A stretch of DNA of 64,000 nucleotides from contig NZ_JQMQ01000004.1 in NCBI RefSeq assembly GCF_000744815.1, positions 620,001-684,000 on the forward strand, read 5' to 3'. Positions 39,421-48,400 of this stretch are shown here, piece after piece. The notes under the pieces are model-generated. The model searched no databases. It was not told the DNA's origin and saw only the letters and a list, made by a program, of their open reading frames with translations. This stretch comes from Phaeacidiphilus oryzae TH49 (GTDB lineage Bacteria; Actinomycetota; Actinomycetes; Streptomycetales; Streptomycetaceae). A program made the translations under genes and the position numbers. Position 1 is the first letter of the stretch. Every line of letters begins with the position of its first letter.

Positions 39421-40587
39421 TCAGCCGGTCGGGTACCGGTCGGCGCAGATGAGAACGGTGTCGTCGGCCGGCACCCCGCCGCCGTGCCGGACCAGTTCCG
39501 CCCACAGGCGCCGCAGCAGAACCTCCGGCTCCCGCCGGGCGGAGCCCTCCGGGCGGGGTGAGGTGCTGTCGCGGGCACACCGGGCCGCGCATTCGGCGAG
39601 GGGAAAGAAGCGGCCCTCGCGGTCGCGGGCCTCGCTCGCGCCGTCGGTGTAGAGGAGGAGGACGGAATCACGGGGGAACGGGAAGACCGTGGACGCGTAG
39701 GCGCACCGCGCCAGTTCGCCCAGCCCCAGCGGGACGGCCGGGCGTTCGACCCGGAGCCAGCTCGCGCCCCGGTCGCCGATGAGCAGCGGAGCCGGATGTC
39801 CGCAGCTGATCAGCTCGATCTCGTCGCGCTCGTCGGGGATGTCCAGGACGGCGGCGGTCACGAAGTGCTCCTCGGCCTGGAGGGGCTTGCCCATCCCCGT
39901 CGCGCCGCGGTACAGGGCGTTCTGCTGGTTGAGGCCCCAGCGCACGGACTCCTCCAGCTCCGCCACCAGCTCGGGCAGCGGCATCTTCCGATGCGCCGCC
40001 GCGCGGAAGGAGCCGACCAGCAGGATCAGCGCGTCCAGCGCCGCCATGCCCTTGCCCCGGACGTCGCCGATCATGATCCGGGTGCTGGTCTCCGTGCGCA
40101 CCAGGCTGAACAGGTCGCCGCCGAGGTCGGCCTCGCCGGCCGCGGCGTGGTAGCAGGAGGCGAGCCGAAGTGGGCCGGCCCGGTCCGGCACCGGTGGGAG
40201 GAGCGTCTGCCGGGTGGTGGCGTAGGCCCGGCTGACCCGCTCGTTGCGCTGTCTGAGCCGCTCGCGCAGCATGGCGAGGGCGGTGAGGAGGACGCCCAGC
40301 AGCACCAGCGAGGCGAGCTGGACGATCAGGTTCTCGGTGCCGAGCGCCCCCCGCACGAACCCGATGACGACCAGCGCCGTCACGGCCAGTGCGGCGATCA
40401 CCGCGGTGGCCCGCACCCCCGCGAAGCCGGCGACGAAGGCCGGCGCCGCCGCCAGGAGCGGGCCCAGATGGACGTCGGGCGGCGCCAGCACGTCGACCAG
40501 GGTGATCAGCACCATCCATGCCAGCGCCGGGCCCAGCAGCGCGACCACGCGTCGCCTGCCACGCATCCACCGGGAGCCCTGCGGCAT
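39421..40587 (-). CDS. membrane PP2C/SpoIIE-type protein phosphatase
   Basis: A 388-residue protein. About four N-terminal membrane helices (residues 13-105, e.g. VVALLGPALAWMVLITLVDVL) precede a PPM/SpoIIE phosphatase domain with AAGEADLGGDLFSLVRT and MIGDVRGKGM holding metal-binding aspartates, then ELISCGHPAPLLIG, LLLYTDGASEARD and the final PADDTVLICAD. Such proteins dephosphorylate anti-anti-sigma factors in Streptomyces stress circuits. No sigma or STAS gene is adjacent. ATG 40587; ATG 40566 is an alternative. Confidence 0.9.
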   Translation of the reverse strand: MPQGSRWMRGRRRVVALLGPALAWMVLITLVDVLAPPDVHLGPLLAAAPAFVAGFAGVRATAVIAALAVTALVVIGFVRGALGTENLIVQLASLVLLGVLLTALAMLRERLRQRNERVSRAYATTRQTLLPPVPDRAGPLRLASCYHAAAGEADLGGDLFSLVRTETSTRIMIGDVRGKGMAALDALILLVGSFRAAAHRKMPLPELVAELEESVRWGLNQQNALYRGATGMGKPLQAEEHFVTAAVLDIPDERDEIELISCGHPAPLLIGDRGASWLRVERPAVPLGLGELARCAYASTVFPFPRDSVLLLYTDGASEARDREGRFFPLAECAARCARDSTSPRPEGSARREPEVLLRRLWAELVRHGGGVPADDTVLICADRYPTG

Positions 40588-40788
40588 ACCTCTGGGATAC
40601 ACCCCGTCCGGCCCAGGCGCCCGCCGAGCCCCATCGGCCCCAGCCGCGGGCGGCCAGCGGGCGCGGTCCTCGGACAGCCGCCGGGAGACCGCCCGCAGCG
40701 GCGGCCCGCGGCGCGCTGCTGCGCGGGGTGGCTCCGCACTGGTACTCCTACGGTGACCAAGGTAAGCCGCTGCGCCTGGGAGGGCCGC

Positions 40789-41757
40789 ATGACAACGGAC
40801 CGACTGACCGACGTCCACGCCCACTTCGTCACCGCCGGCTACGTCGCCGCCGCCCGGGCGGCCGGCGTCCAGCACCCGGACGGGATGCCCGGCTGGCCGG
40901 AGTGGAGCGTGGAGCAGCACCTCGACCTGATGGACCGGGGCGGCATCGGCAAGTCGTATCTCTCGGTCTCCTCCCCGGGCGTCCACTTCGGGGACGACAC
41001 GGCGGCCCGCGCGCTCGCCCGCGAGGTCAACGAGTTCGGCGCCGGGGTGCGCGCCGAACGGCCCGAGCGCTTCGGCCAGTTCGCCTCCCTGCCGCTGCCC
41101 GACGTCGAGGGGGCGCGCGCCGAGGCCGGGTACGCGCTGGACGTCCTCGGCGCGGACGGCGTCATCGTCGAGAGCAACCACCACGGCGTCTACCTCGGCG
41201 ACCCGCGGCTGGAGCCGCTCTGGGCGGACCTGGACCGGCGGGCCGCCGTGGTCTTCGTCCACCCCACCTCTCCGCCGCACGCCGAGGACCTGGCCCTGGG
41301 CCGGCCGCGACCGATGATCGAGTTCATCTTCGACACCGCCCGCACCGCGGCGGACCTGCTCTTCCGCGGTGTGCTGGCACGGTACGGCGGCATCCGCTGG
41401 ATTCTCACCCACGGCGGCGGGGCGCTTCCGCTGCTGGCCGACCGGATGGAGCTGGTCCGCGGCCTGGTCGGCGACCGGGCGCTGAGCGGCACCGAGGAGG
41501 GCGGCGGCCCGACGGTCCTGGAGCAGCTCGGCCGGCTCTGGTACGACATGGCAGGCACGCCGTTCCCGCGCCAGATCGCGGCGCTGGACGCCGCCTTCGG
41601 CACCGACCGCCTGCTCTACGGCAGCGACTACTGCTGGACGCCGATCGGCATGGCGCTCGACCAGGTCGCAGCGGTGGACGTGGCCGAGCCGCCGTCCGCC
41701 GACGACACCTGGCGCAGTCTCACCAGCCGCAACGCCCGGCGGCTCTTCGGCGGGTGA
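40789..41757 (+). CDS. amidohydrolase-family decarboxylase (ACMSD-like)
   Basis: A 322-residue metal-dependent TIM-barrel enzyme. TDVHAHF gives the HxH pair, VFVHPTS and LTHGGG the next two His, and YGSDYCW the catalytic Asp, as in aminocarboxymuconate-semialdehyde decarboxylase and related 2-amidohydrolases. It probably decarboxylates an aromatic or ring-cleavage acid; the substrate is unknown. ATG 40789 has GGGAGGG upstream. Isolated gene between convergent and divergent neighbours. Confidence 0.88.
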   Translation: MTTDRLTDVHAHFVTAGYVAAARAAGVQHPDGMPGWPEWSVEQHLDLMDRGGIGKSYLSVSSPGVHFGDDTAARALAREVNEFGAGVRAERPERFGQFASLPLPDVEGARAEAGYALDVLGADGVIVESNHHGVYLGDPRLEPLWADLDRRAAVVFVHPTSPPHAEDLALGRPRPMIEFIFDTARTAADLLFRGVLARYGGIRWILTHGGGALPLLADRMELVRGLVGDRALSGTEEGGGPTVLEQLGRLWYDMAGTPFPRQIAALDAAFGTDRLLYGSDYCWTPIGMALDQVAAVDVAEPPSADDTWRSLTSRNARRLFGG

Positions 41758-41783
41758 CGCCCGGGCACGTCCGGGCCTCCGGG

Positions 41784-42251
41784 TCAGCGGGCGGAGCTCA
41801 GCGTGCTCCTGCTCAGCGACCAGATCACCATGAGCCCGAGGCCGACGCCGATCACGGCCCACACCGGGGTGTAGGGCAGCCACATGAAGTTGGCGATCAC
41901 CGCGAGGCCGGCCAGCACCATGGCGGTCACCCGCGCCCAGGTCGTGCCGCGCAGCACGCCCAGGCCGGTCAGGAACAGCAGGACGCCGAGTGCGATGTGG
42001 ATCCAGCCCCAGGCGGTGAGGTCGAACCTGAACGCGTAGTGCCCCACCACGGCGTAGACGTCGTCCTTCGCCACCGCGGCGACGCCCTGCAGGACGCCGA
42101 GGACTCCCTGGACCAGCAGGAGCACGGCGGCCAGCAGCGCGCCGGCCTCGGCCCACGGCCGGTGCCGCCCGTCATCCGCCGGGCCCGGGGGGACCGAGGC
42201 CGAGGAGGCCGAGCTGCGTGCTCCGTCGGAACGGCTTGTGGAATGGCTCAT
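41784..42251 (-). CDS. four-helix membrane protein (DUF7144-like)
   Basis: A 155-residue membrane protein with a Ser-rich N-terminus and four helices: AGALLAAVLLLVQGVLGVLQ, GWIHIALGVLLFLTGLGVL, VTAMVLAGLAVIANFMWLPY and AVIGVGLGLMVIWSL. It matches a family of Streptomyces membrane proteins that lie beside universal stress genes. ATG 42251 has AGGAGAGGAG upstream. It is 139 bp downstream of the universal stress gene on the same strand, so it is possibly in the same regulon. Confidence 0.8.
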   Translation of the reverse strand: MSHSTSRSDGARSSASSASVPPGPADDGRHRPWAEAGALLAAVLLLVQGVLGVLQGVAAVAKDDVYAVVGHYAFRFDLTAWGWIHIALGVLLFLTGLGVLRGTTWARVTAMVLAGLAVIANFMWLPYTPVWAVIGVGLGLMVIWSLSRSTLSSAR

Positions 42252-42390
42252 GAGGGGATCTCCTCTCCTGCGACCGTTCCCCCCGCTCCGGGATGGGTCG
42301 CGTCATCAGCACCGACGCTGCGCGATGAGGGCGAGGGCGACTATCCGGCGGGGCCATTCGGGTGAGTGCCGGTGCCCGGCGGGGAGGACT

Positions 42391-43215
42391 TCAGGCGTCG
42401 TGCGGGACCAGTGCCACCGGACCCGGGGCCAGGTCCAGGATCCGCTGCAGCCCGGGCGCCGCCGGAGCGGCTGCTCCTCGCCGCCCGCGCTCCACCCCGA
42501 GGACCAGGACGGATGCCTGCTGGGCGGCCCGGAGCAGCTGCTCCTCGGGGTCGCCGGTACCGGGACGGCGGGCCACGCGCACCGAGGGGAACTTCTCCTG
42601 CATCCCGTTGAGGAGACCGTCCAGGCCGTCCAGGTCGTCCTCGTCCCCGTTCGCCGGGCCTGCGCCGTCGCTGCCGGCGGTGCCCGGGCTCTCGACGGCC
42701 AGCCGCGCTCCGCGCTCGTCCGCGAGCCGGAAGGCGAACTCGGCCGTGACGGCGTCGATGCGGCCGTCCACCGAACCCAGCACGATGTCGAACGGAGGCA
42801 CGACGCCCTGTGGCAGATGCACTCTCAGCAAGGCGACGGGGCAGTGGGCCCGGGCCGCCACAGTGGCCGCGGCGGCCGTCACCGCCCCAGGCGCCGCGCC
42901 GGCCGGCTGCTCCGGCGGCCCGGCCGCCAGGACAAGCAGGTCCGTCTCGGCGCTGGCGGCGACCAGAACGGGACCCGGCGGCCCGGCCGCCGTCCGTACG
43001 GTGACGGACACCCCGGGGAAGGACCGGGGGAGGTCCGTCGCGAGCAGCCGGAGCCGGGCCGGGAGACCGTCCTCGCGGCCGCTGGTGGAACCGGCCGGGG
43101 CGACGCCGAGGAGGACGAGGGGCGCCCGGCGCAGCAGGGCCTCACGTGCTGCCCAGCGAGCGGTGACGGCATCGCTCGGGGTGCCGTCCGGGCAGGCGAC
43201 GACGGGTAGGACCAT
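42391..43215 (-). CDS. universal stress protein, tandem UspA domains
   Basis: A 274-residue protein of two Usp-like Rossmann domains (1-125, 135-274). The segments GPPGPVLVAASAETDLLVLAAG and EEQLLRAAQQASVLVLGVER are the ligand-facing parts. The ATP-binding G-2x-G-9x-G(S/T) is degenerate in both halves, so it may not bind ATP. Its second domain holds a DEDDLDGLDGLL insert. ATG 43215. A GGGACC..GCCC box lies about 75 bp upstream, similar to oxygen-responsive DosR/OsdR sites. Confidence 0.82.
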   Translation of the reverse strand: MVLPVVACPDGTPSDAVTARWAAREALLRRAPLVLLGVAPAGSTSGREDGLPARLRLLATDLPRSFPGVSVTVRTAAGPPGPVLVAASAETDLLVLAAGPPEQPAGAAPGAVTAAAATVAARAHCPVALLRVHLPQGVVPPFDIVLGSVDGRIDAVTAEFAFRLADERGARLAVESPGTAGSDGAGPANGDEDDLDGLDGLLNGMQEKFPSVRVARRPGTGDPEEQLLRAAQQASVLVLGVERGRRGAAAPAAPGLQRILDLAPGPVALVPHDA

Positions 43216-43286
43216 GGCAGCACCTCCGGCAAGCGGCGCCGATCCCTTCTCCTCCCAGTCTGGTCCGCGTCACCCGCGCGGGGTAT

Positions 43287-43300
43287 GGGCTTCAGGTCCC
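43287..43300 (-). promoter_or_regulatory. DosR/OsdR-like box upstream of the universal stress gene
   Basis: On the minus strand the site reads GGGACCTGAAGCCC, close to the GGGACnnnnGnCCC pattern of DosR/DevR and Streptomyces OsdR binding sites. It is 72-85 bases upstream of the USP ATG. A related box precedes the second USP gene. Confidence 0.45.
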
Positions 43301-43322
43301 TCGCTGCGGGCGCTGTGGAGGC

Positions 43323-43676
43323 TCAGCGTCGGGCCAGGCGGCGCTCGCCGCCCGCACCCTGGGTGTACGCGAGTTCGTAGTGGGCGAAGAGCGCCGGCTC
43401 CTGCTCGGCCTTCAGCACGCCGTCGGTCTCGATCGAGGGGGCGTCCTTGACCAGGCCCTTGGCGTAGGGCACCCGGACGTAGCCGGGGCCCACCACGGCG
43501 CCGATCAGCGGCACGAAGACCAGCCGGCGCTTTCCGGGCAGTCCCACCGTCACCGTGATGAAGAACGGCTGGTCGGTGGCTGTGTCCACATACACCGACT
43601 CCAGGGTGCCGATCTTCTTGTCTTTCTCGTCGACCACGTCGTGATCACGCCATTCGCGGATGTCGGCACTTTCCAT
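43323..43676 (-). CDS. PRC-barrel domain protein
   Basis: A 117-residue PRC-barrel protein: REWRDHDVVDEKDKKIGTLE and VYVDTATDQPFFITV form the characteristic beta barrel, then LVFVPLIGAVVGPGYVRVPY. PRC-barrel proteins bind RNA processing, photosystem or membrane partners; in actinobacteria many sit in stress clusters. ATG 43676 has GGGAGC upstream. It diverges from PPK2 with 227 bp between them. Confidence 0.85.
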   Translation of the reverse strand: MESADIREWRDHDVVDEKDKKIGTLESVYVDTATDQPFFITVTVGLPGKRRLVFVPLIGAVVGPGYVRVPYAKGLVKDAPSIETDGVLKAEQEPALFAHYELAYTQGAGGERRLARR

Positions 43677-43903
43677 GAACGCTCCCAGCTCGAAGTTGAT
43701 CCAAGTTATCGCCTTGAGCTTCTTCCCGGCGTGCGCCCCGGCCGAGCGCCGCCGCACAGGTGAATTCCTCGCAGGGCGACCCCCCAGCGGCCGAACCACC
43801 CCCGGAGGGTGATGCCGCCGCCCTCGCGCCGTCCGATCCTGCGGGGTCGGGCGCGAGTACCGGCACGGGCACGCCGCGCGGGCGAGTGAGAGGACCGAGG
43901 GCG

Positions 43904-45004
43904 ATGGCTGACGAGAGAAGCGCGCGGATAGCGGAGTTCGTCCGGCCGCTGCGGGTCGTGCCCGGCACCAAGGTGGACCTGCCCAGGGATTTCGATCCCG
44001 GCCACCGGGCGGGCATCCGCCGGAAGAAGGACGGCGTCGAGCTCCTCACCAGCGGGATCCAGCTGCTCGCCGACCTCCAGCGGCGGCTGGCGGCGCAGGA
44101 CACCTACGGGGTGCTGGTCTGCCTGCAGGCGCTGGACGCCGGCGGCAAGGACGGCACGATCCGGCATGTGATGAGCGGCATCAACCCGCAGGGCGTGCGG
44201 GTGGTGGGCTTCAAGGTGCCCTCGCAGGAGGAGCTGGACCACGACTATCTGTGGCGTTACGCCTGCCATCTCCCCCGGCGCGGGGAGATCGGGATCTTCA
44301 ACCGCTCGCACTACGAGGAGGTCCTCGCGGTGCGGGTGCACCCGGTCAACCTGGAGCGGCAGAAGCTGCCGCTCGCGGCGCGCGGTCCGGACATCTGGGA
44401 GCGGCGCTATCGGGAGATCAACGACTGGGAGCACTATCTGACCGACAACGGCTTCCGGATCGTCAAGCTGTTCCTCAACCTCTCCAAGGAGGAGCAGCGC
44501 ATCCGATTCCTCAAGCGGATCGACGTCCCCGAGCGGAACTGGAAGTTCTCCTCCTCGGACGTCCGCGAGCGGGCCCGGTGGGACGACTACCAGCGGGCGT
44601 TCTCCCAGATGCTGTCGGCGACCAGCACGGAGTGGGCGCCGTGGTACGTGGTCCCCGCCGACCGCAAGTGGTTCGCGCGGGTGTGCGCGGGCGCGGTGCT
44701 GGCCCATGTGCTGACCGACATCGACCCCCACTACCCGCGGATCGACGCCGCGGCGCGGCGCGAACTCGCGCAGGTGAGGACGGAGTTGCGACACGAGGCT
44801 CCGAAGGGGGCGGCCGCCGACCCCTATCTGGAGTCGGCCTCGGAGCAGGGCGCCGGGGATGGGCGGAAGGGGAAGGGAGCGGAGGGCACGAAGGGCGCGA
44901 AGAAGAGCAAGATGGGCGCCAAGAAGAGCACGAAGGGCGCCAAGAAGAGCGCAGAGAAAGGCGCGAGGAGCGCGAGGAGCGCTGAGAAGAAGGCGTCCGC
45001 ATGA
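43904..45004 (+). CDS. PPK2-family polyphosphate:nucleotide phosphotransferase with a Lys/Ala-rich tail
   Basis: A 366-residue PPK2. The phosphate loop is LQALDAGGKDGTIRHVMSG, INDWEHYLTDNG is the Walker B-like region, and the lid includes NRSHYEEVLAVRVHP. PPK2 moves phosphate between polyphosphate and nucleotides (ADP to ATP, GDP to GTP). The last 45 residues are a low-complexity basic tail with repeats of KGAKKS and GAKKST, like a histone-H1 or HupS tail, unusual for the family and perhaps binding DNA or polyphosphate. ATG 43904 has GAGAGGACCGAGG upstream. The stop overlaps the P-type ATPase start (ATGA). Confidence 0.9.
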   Translation: MADERSARIAEFVRPLRVVPGTKVDLPRDFDPGHRAGIRRKKDGVELLTSGIQLLADLQRRLAAQDTYGVLVCLQALDAGGKDGTIRHVMSGINPQGVRVVGFKVPSQEELDHDYLWRYACHLPRRGEIGIFNRSHYEEVLAVRVHPVNLERQKLPLAARGPDIWERRYREINDWEHYLTDNGFRIVKLFLNLSKEEQRIRFLKRIDVPERNWKFSSSDVRERARWDDYQRAFSQMLSATSTEWAPWYVVPADRKWFARVCAGAVLAHVLTDIDPHYPRIDAAARRELAQVRTELRHEAPKGAAADPYLESASEQGAGDGRKGKGAEGTKGAKKSKMGAKKSTKGAKKSAEKGARSARSAEKKASA

Positions 45005-47745
45005 CCACGCGGACGGGCGTGCCCGGCCAGCCGGCGGCAGCGGACCGCGCCTGGCACGCCCTGTCTCCGGCGCAGGTGGCCGCGGCGGTCGGGGTGGACC
45101 CGGCCCAGGGCCTGAGCGGGGCGCGGGCCGCCGAGCTCCTCGCCGCCGACGGCCCCAACACCCTGCCCGAGGAGAAGCCGGTGCCGGGCTGGCGCCGCTA
45201 CCTTCAGCAGTACCGCAGCTATATGCAGCTGGTGCTGGTGAGCGCGGCCGTGGTCTCCCTGGTGATCAAGGAGTGGAGCACCGGGGTGCTGCTGCTGGTG
45301 CTGACCGTCGTCAACGCGGTGGTCGGGATGCGCCAGGAGGGCAAGGCGGAGAGCGCCATGAACGCCTTGCGCTCGATGCTGAAGGCGACGGCCCGGGTGC
45401 GCCGGGACGGGACGGAGTCGGAGATCCCGGCCGAGGAGGTCGTCGTCGGCGACGTGGTGCTCTGCACCGCGGGCGGCGAGGTGCCGGCCGACGGCCGGAT
45501 CGTCTCCGCGAGCGCGCTGCAGATCGACGAGTCCGCGCTGACCGGGGAGAGCGTGCCGGCGGCCAAGGACGCCGGCACTCTGATCGCGGGCGAGGATCTG
45601 CCGCCGGGCGAGCGCACCAATATGGCCTTCATGAACACCCCGGTCACCCATGGCAGTGGCACGGTGGTGGTCACCGCCACCGGCGCCGGCACCGAACTGG
45701 GCCGGATCTCCGCGATGCTGACGGCGACGCACCGGGAGGCCTCGCCGCTCTCCCGCGAGCTGGACCGGCTCACGCTGTGGATCACCGGCACGGCCGGGCT
45801 GACGATGATCGTGATGTTCGTACTGGGCCGCGGCCGCGGGACGGCGTGGGACGCCCTCTTCGTCAGCGCCGTGTCGCTGGCCATCGCCGCCATCCCGGAG
45901 GCACTGCCGACGGTCTCGCAGACGATCCTCTCCATCGGCGGTGTGGAGCTCGCCCGTCGGGAGGCCATCGTCAAGGACCTGCCCTCGGTGGAGGCGCTGG
46001 GCTTCACCTCCGCGATCAACTCCGACAAGACCGGCACCCTGACGATGAACCAGATGACGGCCGTGGAGGTGATCGACCCGGGCGACCGCTACACCGTCTC
46101 CGGCACCGGCTACTCGCTGGAGGGCCGGATCCACCACGCCGTCGGCGAGGCGCCGGACATGACGGAGGCGATCCTGCCCTTCGTCATCGCCAACGACGCC
46201 GTGCTGCTGGACGGCCAGGTGGTCGGCGACCCCACCGAGGGGGCTCTGCTGGTCCTCGCCCACAAGGCCGGGCTGGACATCGAGGGCGCTCGTGAGCGGC
46301 TGCCGCGCAGCGCCACCCTGCCCTTCGACCCCGCCTACAAGCTGATGGCCGTCTTCAGCCGGGCGACCGACGCGGCGGGCCGCCCGGTGGTGCGGTGCTT
46401 CGTGAAGGGGGCGGTGCCCGCGGTGATGGAGCGCGCCGGCACCGCGCTGGCCAGGGGAGCGTCCCTGCCCTGGGACGAGGGGCTGCGGGCCCGCGCGCAG
46501 CAGCACGTCGAGCGGATGGGCGGCGAGGGGCTGCGGGTGATGGCTGCGGCCCGGCGCGATCTCGACCCGGCGGAGTTCGACCCCGAGGGCGACCTCCTCG
46601 GTTATCTGATGGGCCTTCAGATGACCGCGCTGGTGGGGATGGTGGACCCGCCCCGGGCCGAGTCGCGGGCCGCGGTGGCCGCCGCGCAGGCCGCCCACAT
46701 CCGGGTGCGGATGGTGACCGGGGACGACGTGGTCACCGGCGCCGCCATCGCCGGCCGTCTCGGCATCGGGGGAGAGGCGGTCCTCGGCGCGGACTTCGCC
46801 GCGCTGCCGGTGGAGGAGCGGCTGGCGCGGATCGACCGGATCGGGGTGGTGGCCCGGGTGGCGCCCGAGCACAAGGTGCTCCTCGCCGACACCCTGAAGA
46901 AGCGCGGCGACGTGGTGGCGATGACCGGCGACGGCGTCAACGACGCGCCGGCGATCAAGGCGGCCGACATCGGGGTGGCGATGGGCTCGGGCACTGAGGT
47001 GGCCAAGAACGCCGGCCGGATGGTGCTGACCGACGACAACTTCGCGACCCTCGTCTACGCCGTCGAGCAGGGCCGGAAGATCTACGACAACCTCACCAAG
47101 TACATCCGCTTCGTGCTGGTGCTCCTCGTCGTCTTCGTGCTGACGTTCCTTGGCGCGACCCTGTTCGACATCGCGGCCGGCGAGCCGTTCACCCCGGCCC
47201 AGGTGCTGTGGATCCACTTCGTGGTGAACGCCGCGTTCGGCTTCGCCCTCGGCTTCGACCGGCAGAGCCCCGGCCTGATGGCCCGGCGGCCGCGGCCGCG
47301 CGGTCAGCCGGTGCTGACCGGCTCGGTGGCGCTCACCGTCGGCCTCTCCGGTCTGGCGATCACGGTGGGTCTGCTCCTGCTGATCAAGCTCGGCGAGTCG
47401 CACTTCGGGGAGGTGGCGATCGGCCGGTCGATCGCGTTCACCGCGTTCGCCCTCTGTCTGATCGTCGCCGCGCTGGAGTGCCGGAGCGAGACCGGGACCG
47501 TCCTCACCACCGTCACCTTCGACGGCAAGCAGATGAACCGGGCCCTCCTGGCCGAGTTCGTCCTCGCGGTGCTGACGACCCAGATGGACGCCTTCCGGCA
47601 CCTCCTGGGCACGACCCGGCTCGACCTGACCCAGTTCTCCTGGGCCCTGATCCCGCCGGTCGCCCTCCTCGCCCTCTGGGAACTGGGCAAACTCCTCGCC
47701 CGCCACCGACGCGCGCTACCCGCCTCGCCGGGGGAGAGCGGATAG
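45001..47745 (+). CDS. P2-type cation-transporting ATPase (SERCA/PMA-like)
   Basis: A 914-residue P-type ATPase. N-terminal cation-ATPase domain, TGES at 181-184 (actuator), helix-4 motif AAIPEALPTV, phosphorylated Asp342 in SDKTGTLT, nucleotide domain around 400-560, and GDGVNDAPA at 643-651. Six C-terminal helices follow. The architecture is that of Ca2+ or Na+/K+-type P2 pumps; PEALP instead of the SERCA PEGLP leaves the ion unclear. ATG 45001 overlaps the PPK2 stop by four bases, so ATP regenerated from polyphosphate could feed this pump. Confidence 0.93.
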   Translation: MTTRTGVPGQPAAADRAWHALSPAQVAAAVGVDPAQGLSGARAAELLAADGPNTLPEEKPVPGWRRYLQQYRSYMQLVLVSAAVVSLVIKEWSTGVLLLVLTVVNAVVGMRQEGKAESAMNALRSMLKATARVRRDGTESEIPAEEVVVGDVVLCTAGGEVPADGRIVSASALQIDESALTGESVPAAKDAGTLIAGEDLPPGERTNMAFMNTPVTHGSGTVVVTATGAGTELGRISAMLTATHREASPLSRELDRLTLWITGTAGLTMIVMFVLGRGRGTAWDALFVSAVSLAIAAIPEALPTVSQTILSIGGVELARREAIVKDLPSVEALGFTSAINSDKTGTLTMNQMTAVEVIDPGDRYTVSGTGYSLEGRIHHAVGEAPDMTEAILPFVIANDAVLLDGQVVGDPTEGALLVLAHKAGLDIEGARERLPRSATLPFDPAYKLMAVFSRATDAAGRPVVRCFVKGAVPAVMERAGTALARGASLPWDEGLRARAQQHVERMGGEGLRVMAAARRDLDPAEFDPEGDLLGYLMGLQMTALVGMVDPPRAESRAAVAAAQAAHIRVRMVTGDDVVTGAAIAGRLGIGGEAVLGADFAALPVEERLARIDRIGVVARVAPEHKVLLADTLKKRGDVVAMTGDGVNDAPAIKAADIGVAMGSGTEVAKNAGRMVLTDDNFATLVYAVEQGRKIYDNLTKYIRFVLVLLVVFVLTFLGATLFDIAAGEPFTPAQVLWIHFVVNAAFGFALGFDRQSPGLMARRPRPRGQPVLTGSVALTVGLSGLAITVGLLLLIKLGESHFGEVAIGRSIAFTAFALCLIVAALECRSETGTVLTTVTFDGKQMNRALLAEFVLAVLTTQMDAFRHLLGTTRLDLTQFSWALIPPVALLALWELGKLLARHRRALPASPGESG

Positions 47746-47756
47746 CTTGGCCGGTC

Positions 47757-48182
47757 ATGGATGTTCTCTTCATCACGAGCGTGGCGGCGGTCGTCGCCGA
47801 CCCGCCGCGCAGCCGCGAGCTCTTCATCGACGCGCTCGGCCTGCCCCTGGAGGGCGAGGGCGACGGCTACTACTCCAGCGGCAGCATCCCCGGGAGCAGG
47901 CACTTCGGCCTCTGGCCGCTCACCGAGGCGGCGCAGGCCTGCTTCGGCACCGCCCGCTGGCCCGCCGACCAGGTGCTGCCGCAGGCCTCCATCGAGTTCG
48001 AGGTGGCGAGCCCGGAGGCGGTGGCCGCCGCCGGCGCCGAGCTGGAGGAGGCGGGCCATGAACTCCTCCACCAGGCCCGCACCGAACCGTGGGGCCAGAC
48101 GGTGGCCAGGCTGCTCACCGCGGACGGCCTGATCATCGGCATCTCCTACGCCCCCGCCCTCCACGAGGAGGGGCGCGGCTGA
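47757..48182 (+). CDS. VOC-superfamily (glyoxalase-like) protein
   Basis: A 141-residue VOC protein: SVAAVVADPPRSRELFIDAL, GYYSSGSIPGSRHFGLWPL and IEFEVASPEAVAAAGAELEEAG. The second half ends VARLLTADGLIIGISYAP with a likely metal or substrate site. No Shine-Dalgarno; TAGCTT (47743-47748) eight bases before ATG 47757 suggests a leaderless start 11 bp after the ATPase stop. Substrate unknown. Confidence 0.8.
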   Translation: MDVLFITSVAAVVADPPRSRELFIDALGLPLEGEGDGYYSSGSIPGSRHFGLWPLTEAAQACFGTARWPADQVLPQASIEFEVASPEAVAAAGAELEEAGHELLHQARTEPWGQTVARLLTADGLIIGISYAPALHEEGRG

Positions 48183-48227
48183 GCCGGAGGCCGGGTGGGC
48201 CGGCGCTTCCCGCCGGTTGCCCGCCGG

Positions 48228-48257
48228 TTGCCCGCCGGGTGGCCGGACTGCTAGCGT
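48228..48257 (+). promoter_or_regulatory. promoter of the leader ORF/patatin unit
   Basis: TTGCCC (48228-48233) and TAGCGT (48252-48257) are 18 bp apart, as in HrdB promoters. The -35 lies in three near copies of CGCCGGTTGCC (48211-48240). Transcription would start near 48264, leaving about 30 bases before the small ORF. Confidence 0.6.
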
Positions 48258-48294
48258 TCCGGCGATCGTGCGTCGACTTCAGGAGGTGAGCCCC

Positions 48295-48354
48295 ATGAAC
48301 GCGGTATCCGCAGTGGGTGCTCCCCCGCAGTCCACGATCACGCGGCTGAGGTAG
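48295..48354 (+). CDS. 19-codon leader ORF
   Basis: ATG 48295 follows a perfect AGGAGGTGAG at ideal spacing and encodes MNAVSAVGAPPQSTITRLR before TAG 48352. The signal is far stronger than for most genes here, so it is probably translated. It sits between the promoter at 48228 and the patatin gene. Its stop codon overlaps the left arm of a stem whose right arm holds part of the next ribosome binding site, the arrangement of a translational attenuator. Confidence 0.55.
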   Translation: MNAVSAVGAPPQSTITRLR

Positions 48355-48397
48355 TCGCCGCCGGGAGCGCCCGACCCGCACTTCGCGAAAGGCGACT
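48353..48397 (+). promoter_or_regulatory. RNA stem that may mask the patatin ribosome binding site
   Basis: AGTCGCC (48353-48359) pairs exactly with GGCGACT (48391-48397). An inner CGGG/CCCG stem (48362-48373) lies in the loop. The right arm includes the GG of AAAGG, the only ribosome binding site candidate for the patatin gene. A ribosome stopping at the leader ORF end would occlude the left arm and free it. Confidence 0.5.
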
Positions 48398-48400
48398 CCC

